64,000 nucleotides of DNA from Stenotrophomonas geniculata ATCC 19374 = JCM 13324 (GTDB lineage: Bacteria; Pseudomonadota; Gammaproteobacteria; Xanthomonadales; Xanthomonadaceae). The stretch covers positions 1 through 64,000 of the forward strand of contig NZ_LLXT01000104.1 of assembly GCF_001431625.1 (NCBI RefSeq), read 5' to 3'. The notes below the pieces were generated by a model that was not told where the DNA came from, made no database searches, and saw nothing but the letters and a program-made list of their open reading frames with translations. The translations under genes were made by a program, and so were the position numbers. This document shows positions 34,501 to 44,039 of this stretch, piece by piece (within the stretch, counting starts at the first letter, position 1; each line of letters opens with the position of its first letter).

Positions 34501-35445
34501 GTGACCCTATCCACCCTCGCTTTTGTCTTCCCCGGCCAGGGCTCGCAGTCTGTGGGCATGGTGGCCGAGCTGGCCGAACTGCACCCGCAGGTGCGTGACG
34601 CCTTCACCGAGGCGTCCGATGGTGCCGGCGTCGACCTGTGGGCGCTGTCCCAGGGCGGCCCGGAGGAAATGCTCAACCGCACCGAATACACCCAGCCGGC
34701 CCTGCTGGCTGCAAGCATCGGCGTGTGGCGCGCCTGGAACGCCGTGGGCGGTCCGCGCCCGTCGGTGCTGGCCGGTCACAGCCTGGGCGAGTACACCGCC
34801 CTGGTTGCCGCTGGCGCGCTGAGCCTGCATGACGGTGCGCACCTGGTGCGCCTGCGCGGCCAGCTGATGCAGGAAGCCGCGCCGGCCGGTGTCGGCGCCA
34901 TGGCCGCCGTGCTCGGCGCCGAAGACCAGCTGGTGCTGGACGTCTGCGCTGAAGCGGCAGGCAGCCAGGTGGTGGTGCCGGCCAACTTCAATTCGCCGGG
35001 CCAGATCGTGATTGGTGGCGACGCCGATGCGGTCGACCGCGCGCTGGCGCTGCTGGCCGAGAAGGGCGTGCGCAAGGCGGTCAAGCTGGCCGTGAGCGTG
35101 CCCTCGCACACCCCGCTGATGCGCGAAGCCGCCAACCGCCTGGCCGAAGTGATGGCCGGCCTGGCCTGGCAGGCGCCGCAGCTGCCGGTGGTGCAGAACG
35201 TCGACGCCAAGGTGCATGACGGCATCGACGCGATCCGTACCGCGCTGGTCCAGCAGCTGTACCAGCCGGTGCAGTGGACCGGCTGCGTGCAGGCGCTGGC
35301 TGGCCGTGGCGTCACCCAGATCGCCGAGTGCGGCCCGGGCAAGGTGCTGACCGGCCTGGTCAAGCGCATCGACAAGGCCATCGACGGCCGTTCGCTGGCC
35401 ACGCCGGGCGACTTCGAAGCTGCCCGCGAGGCATGGTCGGCCTGA
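34501..35445 (+). CDS. fabD: Malonyl-CoA:ACP transacylase
   Basis: A 314-residue protein with a GTG start. FPGQGSQ (10-16), the nucleophile Ser94 in AGHSLGEY, and the catalytic His in VPSHTPLM near residue 203. It transfers malonyl groups from CoA to ACP. It sits upstream of fabG and acpP in the same direction. Confidence 0.97.
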   Translation: MTLSTLAFVFPGQGSQSVGMVAELAELHPQVRDAFTEASDGAGVDLWALSQGGPEEMLNRTEYTQPALLAASIGVWRAWNAVGGPRPSVLAGHSLGEYTALVAAGALSLHDGAHLVRLRGQLMQEAAPAGVGAMAAVLGAEDQLVLDVCAEAAGSQVVVPANFNSPGQIVIGGDADAVDRALALLAEKGVRKAVKLAVSVPSHTPLMREAANRLAEVMAGLAWQAPQLPVVQNVDAKVHDGIDAIRTALVQQLYQPVQWTGCVQALAGRGVTQIAECGPGKVLTGLVKRIDKAIDGRSLATPGDFEAAREAWSA

Positions 35446-35527
35446 TCCCCCCTGTTCCTGCCGTCCGTACCGGTGGCCGCTGCACGCGGCACGGGTGCGG
35501 CGGCCGCCCCAGCCTGAGGAAAACATC

Positions 35528-36271
35528 ATGAGCAAGCCCCTGCAGGGTGAAATCGCACTGGTCACCGGCGCCAGCCGTGGCATTGGTGCCGCCATCGCCG
35601 ATCTGCTGGCCGCCCAGGGCGCCACCGTCATCGGCACCGCCACCACCGAATCCGGCGCTGCCGCGATCGGTGAGCGCCTGGCCGCCCACGGTGGTCATGG
35701 CCGCGCGCTGAATGTCACCGATGCGGCTGCGCTGGACAGCGTGCTGGACGGCATCGCCAAGGAATTCGGCCCGATCTCGATCCTGGTCAACAATGCCGGC
35801 ATCACCCGCGACAACCTGCTGATGCGCATGAAGGACGAGGACTGGGCGTCGATCATCGACACCAACCTGACCAGCGTGTTCCGTACCAGCAAGGCGGTAA
35901 TGCGCGGCATGATGAAGGCGCGCAAGGGCCGCATCATCAACATCGCATCGGTGGTGGGCGTGACCGGCAACGCCGGCCAGGCCAACTACGCTGCCGCCAA
36001 GGCCGGCATCATCGGCTTCAGCAAGTCGCTGGCCAAGGAAATCGGTTCGCGCGGCGTCACCGTCAATGTTGTCGCACCTGGCTTCATCGACACCGACATG
36101 ACCAAGGCGTTGCCGGAAGAAGCGCGTACCGCGCTGATCAACGACATCGCCCTCGAACGCCTGGGTTCGCCGGAAGACATCGCCCATGCGGTGGCCTTCC
36201 TGGCCAGCCCGGCTGCCGGTTACATCACCGGCGAAACCCTCCATGTGAACGGTGGCATGTACATGCCGTAA
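35528..36271 (+). CDS. fabG: 3-oxoacyl-ACP reductase
   Basis: A 247-residue short-chain dehydrogenase. NADP(H) is bound through TGASRGIG (13-20). The catalytic Ser-Tyr-Lys lies in NIASVVGVTGNAGQANYAAA and the Lys after it. The C-terminus HVNGGMYMP is typical. GAGGAAAAC precedes the ATG. Confidence 0.97.
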   Translation: MSKPLQGEIALVTGASRGIGAAIADLLAAQGATVIGTATTESGAAAIGERLAAHGGHGRALNVTDAAALDSVLDGIAKEFGPISILVNNAGITRDNLLMRMKDEDWASIIDTNLTSVFRTSKAVMRGMMKARKGRIINIASVVGVTGNAGQANYAAAKAGIIGFSKSLAKEIGSRGVTVNVVAPGFIDTDMTKALPEEARTALINDIALERLGSPEDIAHAVAFLASPAAGYITGETLHVNGGMYMP

Positions 36272-36423
36272 GCAAGGGGCGCAGGGATTGCGCCGCAAGT
36301 GATTGATCTGCTGAGGTTTTTGCTGCGATGCAAGGCCGCGCCGGTTTCCACTACACTATCCCACGGCCATCGCCTTTGATGGCGACCACTTTTGAACCAC
36401 AACTCCATCTGGAGCGAGATCCC

Positions 36424-36663
36424 ATGAGCACCATCGAAGAACGCGTCAAGAAAATCGTCGTCGAACAGCTTGGCGTCAAGGAAGAAGAAGTCACCAACAG
36501 CGCATCGTTCGTCGATGACCTGGGCGCTGACTCGCTGGACACCGTCGAGCTGGTGATGGCCCTGGAAGAAGAATTCGAGTGCGAGATCCCGGACGAAGAA
36601 GCCGAGAAGATCAGCACCGTGCAGGCCGCCATCGACTACATCAAGGCCCACGTCAAGGCCTGA
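36424..36663 (+). CDS. acpP: Acyl carrier protein
   Basis: A 79-residue acidic protein. Ser37 in the [11 protein letters not shown] motif takes the phosphopantetheine arm. About 150 bp separate it from fabG, room for its own promoter, as is usual for this highly expressed gene. Confidence 0.97.
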   Translation: MSTIEERVKKIVVEQLGVKEEEVTNSASFVDDLGADSLDTVELVMALEEEFECEIPDEEAEKISTVQAAIDYIKAHVKA

Positions 36664-36806
36664 TGTCAGACGGCAGTGCGCGCGCGGGTTCACGCTCGCC
36701 GCGCACCGCACCCCATGGGGCCGCTGTTGCGGCCCCGTGTGTTTGAGCATCACACCGAAGCAAACCGAGTTGCCCGTTGAAACCATCCGGGCCAGGAGAA
36801 TCAGCA

Positions 36807-38069
36807 ATGAAGCGTCGCGTCGTCGTAACCGGCCTGGGTATCGTCTCGCCGTTGGGCAATGATCTGGCCAGCAGCTGGGAAGGCATCACCCATGGTCGTT
36901 CGGGCATCGGTCCGCTGACCAACGTTTCTGATGCCTATCTGGATCGGTTCACCACCAAGATTGCAGGTGAGGTCAAGGGATTCGACATCACCGCCGACAA
37001 TGAACTGTTCGGCAAATTCCGGGTCAGCGGCAAGGATGCCAAGAAGATGGACCCGTTCATCCATTACGGCCTCGGTGCCTCGTTCATGGCCCTGCACGAC
37101 TCGGGCCTGGAGATCACCGACGCCAATGCCGAACGCATCGGCGCCATCGTCGGCGCCGGCATCGGCGGCCTGCTCGGCATCGAAGAGCAGACCATCGAGT
37201 TCCACGAGGGCAAGAAGATCTCGCCCTTCTACGTGCCCAAGACCATCATCAACATGCTGCCGGGCCAGCTGAGCATCATCACCGGCCTGAAGGGCCCGTC
37301 GTTCTCGGCGGTGTCGGCGTGCGCGACCTCGAACCACTCGATCGGCACCGCGATGCGCATGATCCAGTACGGCGATGCCGACGTGATGGTGGTCGGTGGT
37401 GCCGAGCGTGGCTCGTCGCCGACCGCGCTGGGCGGCTTCTGCGCGATGAAGGCCATGAGCACCCGCAACGATGCCCCGGAACAGGCCTCGCGCCCGTGGG
37501 ACAAGGACCGTGACGGCTTCGTGCTGGGCGACGGCGCCGGCATCCTGATCCTGGAAGAGTACGAGCACGCCAGGGCGCGTGGCGCGAAGATCTACTGCGA
37601 GCTGGCCGGTTTCGGCGCCAGCTCCGATGCGTACCACATGACCGCACCGAGCGAGAACGGCGAAGGTGCCGCCCGCTGCATGGCCATGGCCATGAAGGAC
37701 GCCGGCGTGACCCCGGAGCAGGTCGGCTACCTCAACGCGCACGGCACCTCCACGCCACTGGGCGACCTGGGCGAGACCATGGCGATGAAGACCGCCTTCG
37801 GCGACCACGCCTACAAGATGATGGTCAGCTCCACCAAGTCGATGACCGGCCATCTGCTGGGCGCTGCCGGCGGCGTGGAAGCGATCTTCTCGGTGATGGC
37901 GCTGCAGGACAACGTCATTCCGCCGACCATCAACCTGCAGCAGCCGGGCGAAGGCTGCGACCTGGACTACGTGCCCAACGAAGCACGCCAGGCCAAGGTG
38001 GACGTGGTGATGTCGAATGGTTTTGGCTTCGGCGGCACCAACGGCACGCTGATCTTCAAGCGCGTCTGA
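36807..38069 (+). CDS. fabF: Beta-ketoacyl-ACP synthase II
   Basis: A 420-residue condensing enzyme with catalytic Cys172 (SACATSNHS) and two His residues in [10 protein letters not shown] and [12 protein letters not shown]. It elongates acyl-ACPs with malonyl-ACP. The start at 36807 ([11 protein letters not shown]) is the family start. Confidence 0.97.
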   Translation: MKRRVVVTGLGIVSPLGNDLASSWEGITHGRSGIGPLTNVSDAYLDRFTTKIAGEVKGFDITADNELFGKFRVSGKDAKKMDPFIHYGLGASFMALHDSGLEITDANAERIGAIVGAGIGGLLGIEEQTIEFHEGKKISPFYVPKTIINMLPGQLSIITGLKGPSFSAVSACATSNHSIGTAMRMIQYGDADVMVVGGAERGSSPTALGGFCAMKAMSTRNDAPEQASRPWDKDRDGFVLGDGAGILILEEYEHARARGAKIYCELAGFGASSDAYHMTAPSENGEGAARCMAMAMKDAGVTPEQVGYLNAHGTSTPLGDLGETMAMKTAFGDHAYKMMVSSTKSMTGHLLGAAGGVEAIFSVMALQDNVIPPTINLQQPGEGCDLDYVPNEARQAKVDVVMSNGFGFGGTNGTLIFKRV

Positions 38070-38072
38070 CCG

Positions 38073-38098
38073 AGTTGTAGCGTCGAGCCATGCTCGAC
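38073..38098. repeat. GTAG-headed REP-like stem-loop
   Basis: GTAG followed by CGTCGAGC-CAT-GCTCGAC, a short stem-loop between fabF and pabB, like the units at 23417, 30822 and 42696. Confidence 0.6.
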
Positions 38099-38161
38099 TC
38101 CGCGTTCCATGGAGCCGCCGCAAGGCGGCTTCCGTGCATCTGATACCCCGAACTGGCTGCC

Positions 38162-39526
38162 ATGACCCACGCACCGCTGATTCACCCGTTGCCGCATCCG
38201 ATCGATCTGCTGGCGCTGCAGCAGCACGACCCGGCGCGCTTCCCGCTGCTGATGGAATCCACCGCCTCGGGCACCGCCCAGGGCCGCTGGAGCCTGCTGC
38301 TGGCCGCGCAGGGCGAGGGCCTGCGGCTGGACGCCGATGGCCAGGTGCGCGATCTGCACGACGTGGTGCAGCCCGGCACGTTCCTGCAGGCACTGGACCG
38401 TGCCTGGCAGCATGAGCGCCTGTCGCACGACGGCAGCCACAGCCTGCCGTTCCGTGGCGGCTGGGCGCTGATGCTGGATTACGAAGTGGCCAGCCAGATC
38501 GAACCGGTTCTGCCGGCGCGTGCGCGCGAGGACGGCCGCCCGACCGCGCTGGCACTGCGCTGCCCGGCTGCGGTGCTGCACGACCATCACAACGATGCCA
38601 GCTTCGTCATCGCCGAAGCCGGCGAGCAGGCGCTGCTGGACGCGCTGGTGGCACTGGCTTCGGCCGCGATGCCCGAAGCCGGGCAAGGCTGGCAGCCGCC
38701 GCAGTCGGTGGCCGAGGATGCGCCGCAGCGCTTCACCGACGGCGTGCGCCGGGTGATCGACTACCTGCGCGCCGGCGATGTGTTCCAGGTGAACCTGTCG
38801 CGGCGCTGGAGCGCCCGGTTCGCCGCGCCGGTCAGCCCGCAGGCGCTGTACGCGCAGTTGCGCCGTGCCAACCCGGCACCGTTCGCCGGCCTGTTCAGCG
38901 CGCACGGCCGCCACGTGGTCAGTTCCTCGCCGGAGCGGCTGGTGTCGGTGCATGCCGGCCATGCGCAGACCCGTCCGATTGCCGGCACGCGTCCGCGCTT
39001 CGAAGGCGACGATGATGCCGCGCGCATCCAGGAGCTGGTCGGCCACCCCAAGGAGCGCGCCGAGCACGTGATGCTGATCGACCTGGAACGCAACGACCTG
39101 GGCCGCATCTGCCTGCCCGGCACCGTGGTGGTCGACGAGCTGATGACCGTGGAGAGCTACGCCCATGTGCACCACATCGTCAGCAACGTCAGTGGCCATC
39201 TGCGCCCGGAGGTCACGCCCGGCGAGGTGATCGCCGCCACGTTCCCGGGCGGCACCATCACCGGCTGCCCCAAGGTGCGCTGCATGCAGATCATCAGCGA
39301 ACTGGAGCAGGTGCCGCGCGGTGCCTATACCGGCGCCTTCGGCTGGCTGAACCGGGATGGCGACCTGGACCTGAACATCCTGATCCGCACCGCCGAAGTG
39401 GATGGCCACGAGGTGAGCTTCCGCACCGGCGCCGGCATCGTGGTGGATTCGGACCCGGACAAGGAACTGGACGAGACCCGCGCCAAGGCCCGCGGCCTGC
39501 TGCGGGCGCTCGGTCAGCAAGGCTGA
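38162..39526 (+). CDS. pabB: Aminodeoxychorismate synthase component I
   Basis: A 454-residue chorismate-binding enzyme. EHVMLIDLERNDLGRIC, AHVHHIVSNVSGHL and TFPGGTITGCPKVRCM are typical of PabB rather than TrpE. It makes 4-amino-4-deoxychorismate for folate. The loop reads RPIAGTRPR, with Ala at the position that is Lys (PIKGT) in E. coli PabB. Location beside mltG-tmk-holB is the usual pabB/pabC neighbourhood, but no pabC lies between. Confidence 0.9.
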   Translation: MTHAPLIHPLPHPIDLLALQQHDPARFPLLMESTASGTAQGRWSLLLAAQGEGLRLDADGQVRDLHDVVQPGTFLQALDRAWQHERLSHDGSHSLPFRGGWALMLDYEVASQIEPVLPARAREDGRPTALALRCPAAVLHDHHNDASFVIAEAGEQALLDALVALASAAMPEAGQGWQPPQSVAEDAPQRFTDGVRRVIDYLRAGDVFQVNLSRRWSARFAAPVSPQALYAQLRRANPAPFAGLFSAHGRHVVSSSPERLVSVHAGHAQTRPIAGTRPRFEGDDDAARIQELVGHPKERAEHVMLIDLERNDLGRICLPGTVVVDELMTVESYAHVHHIVSNVSGHLRPEVTPGEVIAATFPGGTITGCPKVRCMQIISELEQVPRGAYTGAFGWLNRDGDLDLNILIRTAEVDGHEVSFRTGAGIVVDSDPDKELDETRAKARGLLRALGQQG

Positions 39527-39549
39527 CGGCCGCCGGTTCGGCTTCGGTG

Positions 39550-39571
39550 GGTGCCGACCTTGGTCGGCACG
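39550..39571. repeat. Palindromic hairpin
   Basis: GTGCCGACC pairs with GGTCGGCAC around TT. It follows pabB and could be a terminator-like or REP-type element. Confidence 0.5.
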
Positions 39572-39647
39572 GGTGTGTGGCCCCGGTCATGACCCCACAC
39601 CAGCGGCACGGTATCCTGCACGACGGAATCGAGTTCAGAGGTAGTCC

Positions 39648-40709
39648 ATGGCGGGAGCCAAGCGCGGGTGTCTGTTCGTGGTAACGCTGGTGGTGGTGCT
39701 GGCCGCTGTCGTGGCCGGCGCGGGCGCGTGGTTCTTCTACCAGCAGACCCGCTTCGCCGATGCCCCGATCACTCCCACCGCCGAAAGTGTGGTCATCGCC
39801 AGCGGCGATGGCATGAACAGCGTGCTGCGCAAGCTGCGCGATGCCGGCGTGGACGAGGGCCAGGACACCCAGTGGCAGTTGCTGGCGCGCCAGCTCGATG
39901 CCGCCGGCAAGCTGAAGGTGGGCGAGTACGCGCTCAGCGGCGACCTGACCCCGCGCGAGCTGCTGTTGCGCATGCGTGCCGGCAGGGTGCTGCAGCACCG
40001 TGTCACCATCATCGAAGGCTGGAACATCCGCCAGCTGCGTGCCGCGCTCAAGCGCGCCGAGCCACTGCTGCACACCACCGACAATCTTGATGACGCCGCG
40101 CTGATGCAGCGCCTCGGCTTCGGTGGACAGCATCCGGAAGGCCGCTTCCTGCCGGAGACCTACGTCTACCAGCGCGGCGACAGTGATCTGGACGTGCTCA
40201 AGCGCGCCCACGCCGCGATGGAAAAGGCGCTGGATGAAGCCTGGGAAAGCCGCGCGCCGGACCTGCCGATCAACACGCCCTACGAACTGCTGACGATGGC
40301 CTCGATCATCGAGAAGGAAACCGCATTGGCCAGCGAGCGCCCGCAGATTGCCGGCGTGTTCATGCGTCGCCTGAAGATCGGCATGCGCCTGCAGACCGAC
40401 CCGACCGTGATCTACGGCATCGGTGCCGCGTATGACGGCAACATCCGCCGCCGCGACCTGACCACCGATACGCCCTACAACACCTATACGCGTGCGGGCC
40501 TGACCCCGACCCCGATCGCCATGCCCAGCCGCGATGCACTGATGGCCGCCGCGCAACCCGCAGCGGGCGACGCGCTGTATTTCGTCGCCGTGGGCGATGG
40601 CAGTGGCGCGCACGTGTTCTCGCCCAGCCTGGACCAGCACAACGCCGCAGTCGCCCGCTACCTGCAGCAGCTGCGCCAGCAACGTACCAAGGAGACCTCG
40701 GCGCAATGA
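39648..40709 (+). CDS. mltG: Endolytic murein transglycosylase MltG
   Basis: A 353-residue protein. One N-terminal membrane helix (about 8-30), then a LysM-like region and the YceG domain with the catalytic segment ASIIEKETALASE (about 218-230) and MRLQTDPTVIYGIG. It cleaves nascent glycan strands in the periplasm. Its stop overlaps the tmk start (ATGA). Confidence 0.95.
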   Translation: MAGAKRGCLFVVTLVVVLAAVVAGAGAWFFYQQTRFADAPITPTAESVVIASGDGMNSVLRKLRDAGVDEGQDTQWQLLARQLDAAGKLKVGEYALSGDLTPRELLLRMRAGRVLQHRVTIIEGWNIRQLRAALKRAEPLLHTTDNLDDAALMQRLGFGGQHPEGRFLPETYVYQRGDSDLDVLKRAHAAMEKALDEAWESRAPDLPINTPYELLTMASIIEKETALASERPQIAGVFMRRLKIGMRLQTDPTVIYGIGAAYDGNIRRRDLTTDTPYNTYTRAGLTPTPIAMPSRDALMAAAQPAAGDALYFVAVGDGSGAHVFSPSLDQHNAAVARYLQQLRQQRTKETSAQ

Positions 40710-41371
40710 GTCCCGCGCTGCTTCGCCACCCGCGTTTCGTCAGCCTGGAAGGCGGCGAGGGCGCAGGCAAGACCACCGCCATCAACGCCATCCGTGACTG
40801 CCTGCGCAGCCACGGCCACGAGGTGGTGCTGACCCGCGAGCCGGGCGGCACGCCCCTGGCCGAGCGCATCCGCGGCCTGGTGCTGAAGCCCGATGCCGAG
40901 ATCGCCGCCGAACCGCTCAGCGCCGAAGCCGAGCTGCTGCTAGTGTTCGCCGCACGCGCGCAGCACGTGCGCCAGGTGATCCAGCCGGCGCTGCAGCGCG
41001 GCGCCTATGTGCTGAGCGATCGCTTCACCGATTCCAGCTATGCCTACCAGGGCGGTGGCCGCGGCCTCGATCCGCAGTGGATTGCCGATCTGGAACGACG
41101 CGCGGTGGGCCTGCTGCCGGGCCTGACCCTGCTGCTGGACGTGGACGTGGCGGTGGGCCGCGCACGCGCCAATGGCCGCGACCTGTGGCCGGACCGCATC
41201 GAGAGCGAGCAGGACGATTTCTTCCAGCGCGTGCGCGAAGTGTTCCGCAGCCGCGCACAGCAGGATCCGCAGCGCTTCGCGCTGGTCGACGCTGGCCAGG
41301 TGCAGGAACGCGTGGCGGCCGACGTGGTCGCGCGTGTCGAGCGCTGGCTGCGGGACGGGGAGGGCGTATGA
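40706..41371 (+). CDS. tmk: Thymidylate kinase
   Basis: A 221-residue protein. P-loop EGGEGAGKTT, DR motif in LSDRFTDSSYAYQGGGRG, and a lid region with RANGRDLWPDRIE. It converts dTMP to dTDP. It overlaps mltG and holB by 4 bases each, showing one transcription unit. Confidence 0.97.
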   Translation: MSPALLRHPRFVSLEGGEGAGKTTAINAIRDCLRSHGHEVVLTREPGGTPLAERIRGLVLKPDAEIAAEPLSAEAELLLVFAARAQHVRQVIQPALQRGAYVLSDRFTDSSYAYQGGGRGLDPQWIADLERRAVGLLPGLTLLLDVDVAVGRARANGRDLWPDRIESEQDDFFQRVREVFRSRAQQDPQRFALVDAGQVQERVAADVVARVERWLRDGEGV

Positions 41372-42324
41372 GCACGTTTTCGCCGTGGCAGCAGCGCGCG
41401 TTCGATCAGACGGTTGCTGCGCTCGATGCAGACCGGCTCGGTCATGGCCTGCTGATCTGCGGCCCGGCCGGGTTGGGTAAGCGCGAGGTGGCACTGGCGC
41501 TGGCCGACTACGTGCTGGCGCGCGGCGATGCCGCGCATGCCACGCGCACGCGCCAGCTGATCGCCGCGGGTACCCACCCGGACCTGCAGCTGGTCAGCTT
41601 CGTTCCGAACAAGAGCGGCGACAAGCTGCGCACCGAGATCGTCATCGAGCAGGTGCGTGAGATCACCGACACGCTGGCGCTGACCCCGCAGTACGGCGTG
41701 GCACAGGTGGTGATCGTCGACCCGGCCGATGCGATCAACCGCTCGGCCGCCAATGCACTGCTGAAGACCCTGGAAGAGCCGCAGCCCGGCCGTTACCTGT
41801 GGCTGATCAGCAGCGACCCGGCGCGGCTGCCGCAGACCATCCGCAGCCGTTGCCAGCGCCTGGAATTCAAGCTGCCGCCGCAGCACGAAGCACTGGCCTG
41901 GCTGCAGCAGCAGGGACACAGCGAGGCGTCGGCGCGCGAAGCGCTGGAGGCTGCACGCGGCCATCCCGGCCAGGCCGACAACTGGCTGCGCGAAGATGGC
42001 CTGAGCCTGCGCCGCGAGGTTGGCCGCGAGCTGGAACAGCTGGCCGCCGGCAAGACCGGTGCGGTGGAGCTGGCGCAGAAGTGGTGCGGCGACGACAACG
42101 CAGCGCTGCGCCTGCGCTTTGCCGCCGACCTGGCGCTGGCCCAGGCCAGCACCGATGCCTTGACCACGCCGGAGCGATTGCACAAGCTTGCAGCCTGGTT
42201 CGATGCGGCCAACCGCACCCGCGACCTGCTGCGCACCACGGTGCGCGCAGACCTTGCGGTGGTCGAGTTGCTGCTGGCCTGGAACAAGGTGAACGAGCGG
42301 CCTGCCGCAAGGGGAAATCGATGA
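41368..42324 (+). CDS. holB: DNA polymerase III delta' subunit
   Basis: A 318-residue clamp-loader subunit. A P-loop-like ICGPAGLGKREV, the [12 protein letters not shown] strand and IRSRCQRLEF are typical. It has no intact zinc Cys cluster. The ATG at 41368 overlaps the tmk stop. It pairs functionally with dnaX in this window. Confidence 0.94.
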   Translation: MSTFSPWQQRAFDQTVAALDADRLGHGLLICGPAGLGKREVALALADYVLARGDAAHATRTRQLIAAGTHPDLQLVSFVPNKSGDKLRTEIVIEQVREITDTLALTPQYGVAQVVIVDPADAINRSAANALLKTLEEPQPGRYLWLISSDPARLPQTIRSRCQRLEFKLPPQHEALAWLQQQGHSEASAREALEAARGHPGQADNWLREDGLSLRREVGRELEQLAAGKTGAVELAQKWCGDDNAALRLRFAADLALAQASTDALTTPERLHKLAAWFDAANRTRDLLRTTVRADLAVVELLLAWNKVNERPAARGNR

Positions 42325-42674
42325 GTGCCAGCAACGCCCGCCAGGGCATCCTGTCCCTGGCCGTGAAGGACAAAGCCGCGCTGTACAGCGCGTACATGCC
42401 GTTCGTGAAGAACGGCGGCATCTTCGTGCCCACGCCCAAGCGCTACTTCCTGGGCGACGAGGTGTTCCTGCTGCTGACCCTGCCCGATTCCAGCGAGCGC
42501 CTGCCGGTGGCCGGCAAGGTGATCTGGGTGACCCCGGCCGGCGCGCAGGGCAACCGCACCGCCGGTATCGGCGTGCAGCTGGCCGACGGTGCCGAAGGCG
42601 AGGGCGTGCGCCACAAGATCGAGACCCTGCTGGCCGGACTTACCGGCTCGGACAAGCCGACCCACACGATGTGA
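42321..42674 (+). CDS. pilZ: Type IV pilus PilZ protein
   Basis: A 117-residue single PilZ domain (KNGGIFVPTPKRYFLGDEVF). It lacks the RxxxR motif needed for c-di-GMP binding, which is usual for the PilZ that works in type IV pilus assembly with PilB and FimX. It overlaps holB by 4 bases. Confidence 0.92.
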   Translation: MSASNARQGILSLAVKDKAALYSAYMPFVKNGGIFVPTPKRYFLGDEVFLLLTLPDSSERLPVAGKVIWVTPAGAQGNRTAGIGVQLADGAEGEGVRHKIETLLAGLTGSDKPTHTM

Positions 42675-42693
42675 GGTAGCACCGGGGCCTTTC

Positions 42694-42722
42694 TGTAGAG
42701 CTGAGCCATGCTCGGCTGCGGC
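42694..42722. repeat. GTAG-headed REP-like stem-loop
   Basis: CTGTAGAGCTGAGCCATGCTCGG, the same design as the units at 30822-30905, between pilZ and the tRNA-Val. Confidence 0.65.
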
Positions 42723-42807
42723 CCCCGGAAACACCCGTGAACACGAATGTGAAAAACTGTTGACGGCCTCTGAAAAGCCCCTATAATGAGCGGCTCAGCA
42801 ACACACC

Positions 42808-42882
42808 GGGCGGTTAGCTCAGCGGTAGAGCATTGCCTTCACACGGCAAGGGTCACAGGTTCGATCCCTGTACCGCCCACCA
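42808..42882 (+). tRNA. tRNA-Val(CAC)
   Basis: 75 bases with encoded CCA. Acceptor stem GGGCGGT/ACCGCCC, anticodon stem TTGCC/GGCAA with loop TTCACAC (anticodon CAC), and T-loop GGTTCGATCC. Confidence 0.95.
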
Positions 42883-42899
42883 TGTTGCAGAACGAAAGA

Positions 42900-42924
42900 A
42901 GCCTCCAGCAAAGGGGGCTTTTTT
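42900..42924 (+). terminator. Terminator of tRNA-Val
   Basis: AGCCTCC pairs with GGGGGCT (one G-T pair), followed by TTTTTT. It lies 18 bases after the tRNA. Confidence 0.8.
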
Positions 42925-42967
42925 GTTGCCTGCGATTCTGCTGGGCCGACGGGCAGCGGACCCTGTC

Positions 42968-43531
42968 TCAGCCGTGTTCGTCCAACAGCGCGCGCGCGAT
43001 CAGTGCCGTTGCATCCAGCAGGTCGTGGCCGCTGCCGGCCTGCACCACCACTGCAAGCAGACCACGGCCCACCTCGGCATTGCCGCTGGTCAGTTCCATC
43101 TCGCCTTCAAAGCACAGATCGGCCAACCATTCGTGGACCTGTTGCAGCCCGCGCTTGCGGGCGCGACGGAACTCCGCGAGCAGCTTCGCCTGGCCGGCCT
43201 CACGCTCGCCATCGGCAAGCAGGCCGATGGCTCCGCCGTGCGCTGCGCGCCAGAGGGCTGGCAGCGGGCGACCGTTCGCGTCCACCACGTCTGCCGCGAA
43301 CTCCGCGCAGTACATTTCGTAGCGCTTGCCCGCTGTGCTGCGAGGCACGATGTCGGCCTGGGCGAGCAAGCGTTCGGCTTCATCCAGTTTGCTGAACTTC
43401 AAGCGCAGCAGTGCAGGGCGGCTCAGTTGTTGTGCCAGCGCCTGCTGGTTGGCGGCGAACCATACGTTCCAGCCTACGCTTGCGCGGCCCTCCAGGGCGG
43501 CCTTGAAATACTCCAGGTGTTCGGCGTCCAT
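42968..43531 (-). CDS. Hypothetical protein
   Basis: A 187-residue protein beginning MDAEHLEYFKAALEGRASVGW. It is Ala/Leu-rich, soluble and probably all-helical. No known domain. The base composition matches the chromosome. It ends 43 bases after the tRNA-Val terminator, in the opposite direction. Confidence 0.6.
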   Translation of the reverse strand: MDAEHLEYFKAALEGRASVGWNVWFAANQQALAQQLSRPALLRLKFSKLDEAERLLAQADIVPRSTAGKRYEMYCAEFAADVVDANGRPLPALWRAAHGGAIGLLADGEREAGQAKLLAEFRRARKRGLQQVHEWLADLCFEGEMELTSGNAEVGRGLLAVVVQAGSGHDLLDATALIARALLDEHG

Positions 43532-43583
43532 TGCGGCCTCCCGCGTTCCCTGCGCGATTGTAGCGGGAGCGCATCCGGGCCGG

Positions 43584-43991
43584 TCAGGTGTGGCCCTCGG
43601 CGAGGCAGTGATGCGCCTCGCGCACCAGTTGCCGTGCCGCCACGATCAGTCCGTCGGTATGGAAGGCGTCCAGTTGCTCCTCCGGGCCGGCCTCGGCACG
43701 CGCCCGGTCGGCGGCCTGCAGCAGATCGAGCACTGCGCTGAGCCCGGACATCGAGCGGCGCAGCGAAGCGTGATTGCTGGCGCCGAGGGTGAGGCCGCCA
43801 CACGGTTGCCCGTCATCGGCGTCGGCGTTGCTGATCGCATTGAGGCAGGCGAAGAAGGCAGGCGACTGCACGGGCAGGTTCTGTTCCTGCAAGGCGCACT
43901 CGATCTCGTGCGCGAGCTCTTCAGGCACGTCGGCGGCGATGTTGCCGATCAGGGCGTGCAGGCGGGGACGGTCGGCGGTGCGATTGGTCAT
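43584..43991 (-). CDS. Hypothetical protein
   Basis: A 135-residue protein from MTNRTADRPRLHALIGNIAA, with a GAGGG ribosome site. Helical, with several Cys and His (FFACLNAIS, GQPCGG, REAHHCLAEGH) but no clear metal motif. It resembles small proteins of unknown role in xanthomonads. It is 52 bases upstream of the preceding minus-strand gene and may be co-transcribed with it. Confidence 0.55.
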   Translation of the reverse strand: MTNRTADRPRLHALIGNIAADVPEELAHEIECALQEQNLPVQSPAFFACLNAISNADADDGQPCGGLTLGASNHASLRRSMSGLSAVLDLLQAADRARAEAGPEEQLDAFHTDGLIVAARQLVREAHHCLAEGHT

Positions 43992-44009
43992 GGCGAAACC
44001 CTCACTGGC

Positions 44010-44039
44010 GTAGCGCCACCTTCCGGAGTGAAGGTGGCG
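44010..44039. repeat. GTAG-headed hairpin
   Basis: GTAG then CGCCACCTTC paired with GAAGGTGGCG. From here to 44556 (over 500 bases) I see no gene, RNA or other clear element. Confidence 0.55.
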
